Notes under the pieces: generated by a model
Databases searched by the model: none
Told to the model about the DNA's origin: nothing
The model's input: only the letters and a program-made list of their open reading frames with translations
NCBI GenBank assembly: GCA_030411725.1
Contig: MU839850.1
Location: 62,001-126,000 of the forward strand
From: Echria macrotheca
Lineage: Eukaryota; Ascomycota; Sordariomycetes; Sordariales; Schizotheciaceae
DNA length: 64,000 nt
Direction of reading: 5' to 3'
Shown: in pieces, positions 59,825-64,000 of the stretch
Layout of the letters: every line of letters begins with the position of its first letter
Numbering within the stretch: the first letter of the stretch is position 1
Program-made: the position numbers and the translations under genes

Positions 59825-59840
59825 AGAGAGAGAGAGAGAG
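59825..59840. repeat. AG dinucleotide repeat
   Basis: Eight AG units followed by CATG, the same junction (GAGAGCATG) as after the repeat at 6911-6930. Confidence 0.9.
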
Positions 59841-60250
59841 CATGTAATGCGTTATGTGAGACTTAGGTGAAGATTCTAAAAGTGAAAACTGGGTCACCAG
59901 CCGGGTGTGATGAATCGGGGGCGAATTCTGTGCTGTGCTGCACTGCAATCAGCGATCTAGGTTGAAGGATTTTGCCGCCTTTTTTTTGGTTGGCGAGATA
60001 GGGGCGAGGTTTCTCATCCTTTCGGTTCGGGGATTAGGATGGTTGAACTCAATGTTTGAAGTTCTAGAACTTTGAACTATGAGAGGGAAAGCTGCGCCTT
60101 GGTTTTCTGCTTGTCTTGTGTACTTGTCTGCTGGGTTTGCCACTGTCAATGGATTGATAGGTTAATGGGTTTGGGTTGGTTGAGTGGTTCGTGGGTTCGG
60201 ATATTTTGAATCCGAGTATGCGAGAATGCGAGGCGGCTGCTGCTTACATG

Positions 60251-60271
60251 CTGCTGCTGCTGCTGCTGCTG
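60251..60271. repeat. (CTG)7 trinucleotide repeat
   Basis: Seven perfect CTG triplets in non-coding DNA. It is followed by a short GGCTG repeat near 60320-60340. Confidence 0.92.
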
Positions 60272-61056
60272 TGTTCTGTGAGGCTTTGCGTTTCTTGTTT
60301 CATGTTTTTGGGTGTGTTGTGGCTGGCTGGCTGGCTGGCTTGCGGGCTGACGGCTTGCAGTTCTGTGCTTGTTGTTGGTGCTGCTGACTGTATCTTGTAA
60401 AGCTTGTGTCTACCTAGAGTTTATTATCGCCGGGGCGTACAGTTTGGAAGGATTGAGCGGGGAAAGAGCAGGTAGGTTGATTCCAAATGCTTTGACGATG
60501 CGAAAAAGTGTTTCTGTTGCCTGGAAGGATTGTCAAAGAATTGTCATGATGGCGTTGACTGGCTTGGTTGAGGCCGTTGGGGAAAGGGGATACAGACACA
60601 CCTGTCGGCAGCCTGGGATAACTACATCTAATTCTGAATACTCCGGTTATGGCCTGGCCGGGTGCATTGACAGGCAGTGGGGGGATTTGCATAGCTGGGA
60701 CTAGTGCATGGAGATATTCGTAGATTTGTGGACGAGGTGGGAAAGGGGGGAAAGTAAACAACCCATGCATGGTAGCACGACAAGACAAGTCCACACACAC
60801 TCTCACTCCATGCAATGATACACCCCTAGTATTTTATCTAGATACACAACATTCCCCGGAATGCATGGCTAGTGAAACTAAAGTGACAGTATCGACACTG
60901 GCCATTCCAATTTCCAACACACAAGACACTCGAACATCACCTCCCTACCGACACGACAACCCATCCAGAAACACACGGGTTTGCCCCCCTTGTATTCCAG
61001 GATATACACAACACCTTAACCGGGTATCCAACCTCTGTAACTTCCCCGGACACATA

Positions 61057-61234
61057 CCAGGTGAAGACTGCTCGCGCAGATACAGTCTAGTCAACTCAAG
61101 TGACTCTCCAAAACAAACACCACCCTTTCTTTTCCAAGTTCCAACTTGACCAACAATACTCCTCCCAATAAACCTCAAAACTTTGATACCATCCCCAGAG
61201 CGATTAACCCCAGGTAAAGCCTGCTTGCGCAGAT
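61057..61234 (+). repeat. Duplicated 25-bp element downstream of the Cmr1-type gene
   Basis: The segment 61057-61081 (CCAGGTGAAGACTGC... to GCGCAGAT) recurs at 61210-61234 with 22 of 25 bases identical, in the same orientation and 153 bp away. A weaker match (an AACCTC block and a TCCCC block) precedes each copy, so the ancestral unit may have been longer. It lies 600-800 bp past the Cmr1-type stop codon, in possible 3' UTR or intergenic DNA. Confidence 0.7.
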
Positions 61235-61855
61235 GTTCCCTACACTTCCAAGACATTGAAGGGCTGGAACATCAAAATAAACACAACGAGTGACACGACG
61301 ACCGGCATCATGCCCGTCGTAAATGACAAACAGTCAACCTCAAAAAACACGCAGCAAGAACACCAAAAACACCAAAAAATGTCAGACAAATCCCAAACGG
61401 GACCTTACTTCAACTACAACTAAACAAGCAGCATTAATCAACCAAGCGAAGCTATCCTCGCCCCCTCCTCATCGGTACCCGGGTATAAAATCCCCGCTCG
61501 AGCTCTTCTCAAAAACATTAAAAAGCAATGTAAACCAAAAAAGTTCATGAATCCAATTGCTCCTCCCATTGCCTCAAAACGGCCCATCACCATTGTCCAT
61601 GATGAAATATACCAACGCCATCATGCACCCTTGTGTGTGTGTGTAGGTATGTAAAACAAAACCATACCACCAACCAAATGTCCCAAGCCCTTCTGCAATA
61701 TATATACCAATGTTTGCTGTGGGTCGAAAAAGATCCAAACCGCCAACGCCGTCATACGCTCGCTCTCACCCAAGAGAAACAGAGCTCATTAAATGCCCAA
61801 ACCTTGAACCCCAATTTTTGTATCCCGGTCTTCAAGTTAAAAAGAAATCGCACCA

Positions 61856-64000
61856 TCATGGACCGCAAGTCGTAGGCACAGTGCCCATGGCCTCCACGTT
61901 CCAGTTCTCCCCCAGCTTCACCAGCTTGCGAATGATGCCGTCACTTAGCCTCGAGCTGTGACCGTCTTGGAGGTTACTCGTGGCGTACGCCAGCACGTCA
62001 GTGGGTCTGTCAAGACTGACCAAGGCGCCGTCGCCGGGTCGCGTGAGCACCGCGACACCCGTGTTCTGCCACATGTAGCCATACATGGCCGGATCTTCGA
62101 GCGGCACACGGTCGACAGCCACCAGTCTTGGGGCGCCGGCCGCATTGGCCCCAGCCCCATGGGGGCTTTCCCGATTCGCGTCCGACAGCTGGAAGTTGGG
62201 GTCCTGCCGCGACACGCTCTCGGCCCATAGGATGAGCATGGCGCGATACATGGCGACCGACCACCAGGCTGGGCGCTTATCCTTGGGCATCAGCCGCAGC
62301 AGGCGCGACACCTGACCGCAGTGGTAGATGGCCTGCTCGCGCTCAAAGATGCACCGGTTGTGACGCAGAGAGAGATCCAAGTAGCACCCGTCGAAGCCCT
62401 CGCGCCGTGCTAAGCGCTCCACCTGGGTGAAGTTGGTCACGCTGTTGAGCGAGATCAAGTGATAGAGCACCAAGTTGCATCGTGTCACGGCACAGTCGGG
62501 ATGCGCCGAGAGGTATTGAAACGTAAGCTTATACCACTTAGTCAGGAGGGCATCCACCTCGACAAGTTGCTGCAGCGTCGAGTTCTTGGTGGCCGACCCC
62601 GACGACCGCCGCGAATCATGGAAACACGACAGCAGATTGCGCAGTTGGCTGACCATCGACTGCAGCGGGTGGAGGAGCAGCCGCATCTGCTGAGGCGTGA
62701 GCATGCCTTCGCGCCGGCTCGGACCCTCGTAGAGGAAGTCCTGGAACAGGTCGAACAGCGACGGCGTGAGCGACGGCGTGTTGAGCAGCTGCGGGTTGAG
62801 GTCGGTGCACCCATAGACCGACTGCACCGCCGCGACCCACCGCTCGGCGTTGCGCGCCGTCCAGAGCATCTCAGACCCGGGCAGCGGGCACTGCAGGTCC
62901 GTGATGGCGAACACAGGCGCCTTGTCGTGGAACAGGCTTAGCTCCAGGTCCAGCATGACCCAGTTGTACACCAGCCTGTTCTGGCTCTCGCGGTGCTGCC
63001 AGGCGTGCCACTGCAGCTCGGCGTCGGCCGACGCGTTGAACGTCGGGATCATGGTCGACTGGGGCTCTAGCATGCCGGCGTTCTGGAGCATCTCCATGTA
63101 GTGGCCGCGCTGGCCCATGGTGATGTCCATGAGCCACTTGTCACCGCTCCAGGCGCCCAATACCGTGAAGAGCAGGGCACACCGGATGACCGTGGGGTCG
63201 ACCGACAGCTCGATGTCCCTCTCGATCATGTCGGTGAGCGAGATCCGGCACATCTCCGTCAGGCCAGCCGAGAGGTAGCGGGCCTCAGCGATGGGCATGG
63301 CGGCGGCGCCCTGGGCGATCATGAGGAGCAGAAGCAGGGCTGAGGCCTGGTTGTCCAGCATCTCATTTGGATCGATCTGGCCGGCAGCGACCAGCGGGTA
63401 GTAGACCGAGATGGTGCGCACATAGCTGCGGAGAAGGTGCTCGAGAATGTGCGACGGCGGCAGCACGAGCATGTTGAAATCGCCCGGCAGGGCGTATCCG
63501 GCCTTGGGATAGCCGTTGTTGCTGCCCAGATGGACATCCAGCGCCTTGCGCAGGAAGTTCTGCGTCATGACGAGCAGCTTGTCACGTGTGCGTGAGGTAA
63601 GCGGCACCACCGACGCAAGACCCGAGTCGTCCCAATCAGCCGACGCCATGTACCTCTCGAGCGAATCCCACGTCCCCTCCAGCTTCGACTTCTTCTCCAG
63701 ACATTCCAGGTGGAGAATCGCCGTGCGTGGGCATGACCCGGTAGCCAGCGGCTTATTGCACCGTGCCAGATTCCACGCTCCCTCGGCCTCCATCATCACC
63801 TGGAACTCGGGGATGGCGCTGTCGGTCCCCACCATGCCCGCCACATCGTTGGTCTTGTTGCCAATGTCGAAGTCGCTCTGCGACATGACGCTGGTGCCGC
63901 GCGTGTGCATCGAGCCCCGCGTCGACGCCCTTGTCATGGCTTCCGACTCGGCTGAGATGGGCGTGTCGCTGAAATCGCCAAACCCTGGCTCAAGAGGCAA
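61856..64000 (-). CDS. CMR1: Cmr1/Pig1-type melanin regulator, C-terminal part (cut by window edge)
   Basis: An open frame without introns runs from the right edge to a TGA at 61856-61858 and gives the last 714 residues. No true start is in the window: the first codon at the edge is an internal Leu. Fragment residues 1-50 are Ser/Thr-rich. Residues about 180-400 look like the fungal-specific transcription factor domain (HILEHLLRSYVRTISVYYPL near 184-203, a Leu/Ala-rich helix near 217-235, and GDKWLMDITMGQRGHYMEML near 286-305). The overall sequence matches the C-terminal region of Cmr1/Pig1 proteins, which carry two C2H2 fingers and a Zn(II)2Cys6 cluster at the N-terminus. Those DNA-binding parts would lie right of this window and are not seen. 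Family members activate melanin PKS and reductase genes in the nucleus. Physical linkage to a PKS1 gene is typical of melanin loci. Confidence 0.87.
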   Translation of the reverse strand: MPLEPGFGDFSDTPISAESEAMTRASTRGSMHTRGTSVMSQSDFDIGNKTNDVAGMVGTDSAIPEFQVMMEAEGAWNLARCNKPLATGSCPRTAILHLECLEKKSKLEGTWDSLERYMASADWDDSGLASVVPLTSRTRDKLLVMTQNFLRKALDVHLGSNNGYPKAGYALPGDFNMLVLPPSHILEHLLRSYVRTISVYYPLVAAGQIDPNEMLDNQASALLLLLMIAQGAAAMPIAEARYLSAGLTEMCRISLTDMIERDIELSVDPTVIRCALLFTVLGAWSGDKWLMDITMGQRGHYMEMLQNAGMLEPQSTMIPTFNASADAELQWHAWQHRESQNRLVYNWVMLDLELSLFHDKAPVFAITDLQCPLPGSEMLWTARNAERWVAAVQSVYGCTDLNPQLLNTPSLTPSLFDLFQDFLYEGPSRREGMLTPQQMRLLLHPLQSMVSQLRNLLSCFHDSRRSSGSATKNSTLQQLVEVDALLTKWYKLTFQYLSAHPDCAVTRCNLVLYHLISLNSVTNFTQVERLARREGFDGCYLDLSLRHNRCIFEREQAIYHCGQVSRLLRLMPKDKRPAWWSVAMYRAMLILWAESVSRQDPNFQLSDANRESPHGAGANAAGAPRLVAVDRVPLEDPAMYGYMWQNTGVAVLTRPGDGALVSLDRPTDVLAYATSNLQDGHSSRLSDGIIRKLVKLGENWNVEAMGTVPTTCGP

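Larger units (their letters stand above)
43454..61855. other. 18.4-kb intergenic region between the two regulator genes
   Basis: The genes on either side converge on this gap, so it holds two 3' UTRs and no obvious promoter for either. I found no supportable protein gene. The frames are short and overlap on both strands, and the longest (49926-50870 plus, 314 codons) shows no domain. The part 43.5-45.2 kb is rich in T/G tracts and minisatellites. The parts 46.5-52 and 56.5-58.3 kb are GC-rich. The part 59-61.8 kb again has simple repeats plus a duplicated 25-bp element. Long 3' UTRs or non-coding transcripts are possible. Confidence 0.6.

Noticed and set aside
61856..64000. Start codon of the Cmr1-type gene at the window edge
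   Set aside because: The first codon at the edge is TTG (Leu) within an open frame, and the expected DNA-binding region is missing. The gene is cut by the window.

Overview
This window is nuclear DNA from a filamentous ascomycete, most likely a Sordariomycete. It carries a 1,8-dihydroxynaphthalene (DHN) melanin locus. The evidence for a filamentous fungus is short introns of 53-56 bp with GTAAGT/GTGAGC-like donors and CTAAC/CTGAC-like branch sites, CT-rich leaders, a multi-domain non-reducing polyketide synthase, fungus-specific zinc-cluster regulators, and many TACCTAGGTA-type words between genes.

Only four protein genes can be supported. (1) A secreted, Fet3/laccase-like multicopper oxidase lies at 4771-6556 (+, three exons, 559 aa). 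(2) A 1,3,6,8-tetrahydroxynaphthalene synthase of the PKS1 type lies at 21673-28325 (+, four exons, 2162 aa) with domain order SAT-KS-MAT-PT-ACP-ACP-TE. (3) An AflR-like Zn(II)2Cys6 regulator lies at 42224-43453 (+, single exon, 409 aa). (4) The C-terminal 714 residues of a large regulator of the Cmr1/Pig1 type lie at 61856-64000 (-); its DNA-binding N-terminus is beyond the right edge.

A plausible division of labour is that the PKS makes tetrahydroxynaphthalene, Cmr1 and perhaps the AflR-like protein control its transcription, and the oxidase may polymerise or modify the pigment outside the cell. The reductases and scytalone dehydratase that finish DHN synthesis are not in this window.

The layout is unusually sparse. 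The gaps between genes are about 15.1, 13.9 and 18.4 kb, and there is no convincing gene before 4771. I found no transposon ORF, rRNA, CRISPR or convincing tRNA in these gaps. They do hold microsatellites, short tandem repeats, palindromes and hairpins, a dispersed 17-30 bp motif near the left end, and a duplicated 25-bp element beside the Cmr1 gene. By eye, GC-rich stretches (about 14-21.5, 37.6-42, 46.5-52 and 56.5-58.3 kb) alternate with T/A-tract-rich stretches.

Regulatory signals worth attention are an exact AflR-consensus site about 390 bp upstream of the PKS start, a CCAAT/TATA pair in the PKS promoter, an upstream ORF that overlaps the PKS start codon, a nine-codon upstream ORF before the AflR-like gene, and a stop-free in-frame 54-nt intron inside the PKS starter-unit domain.
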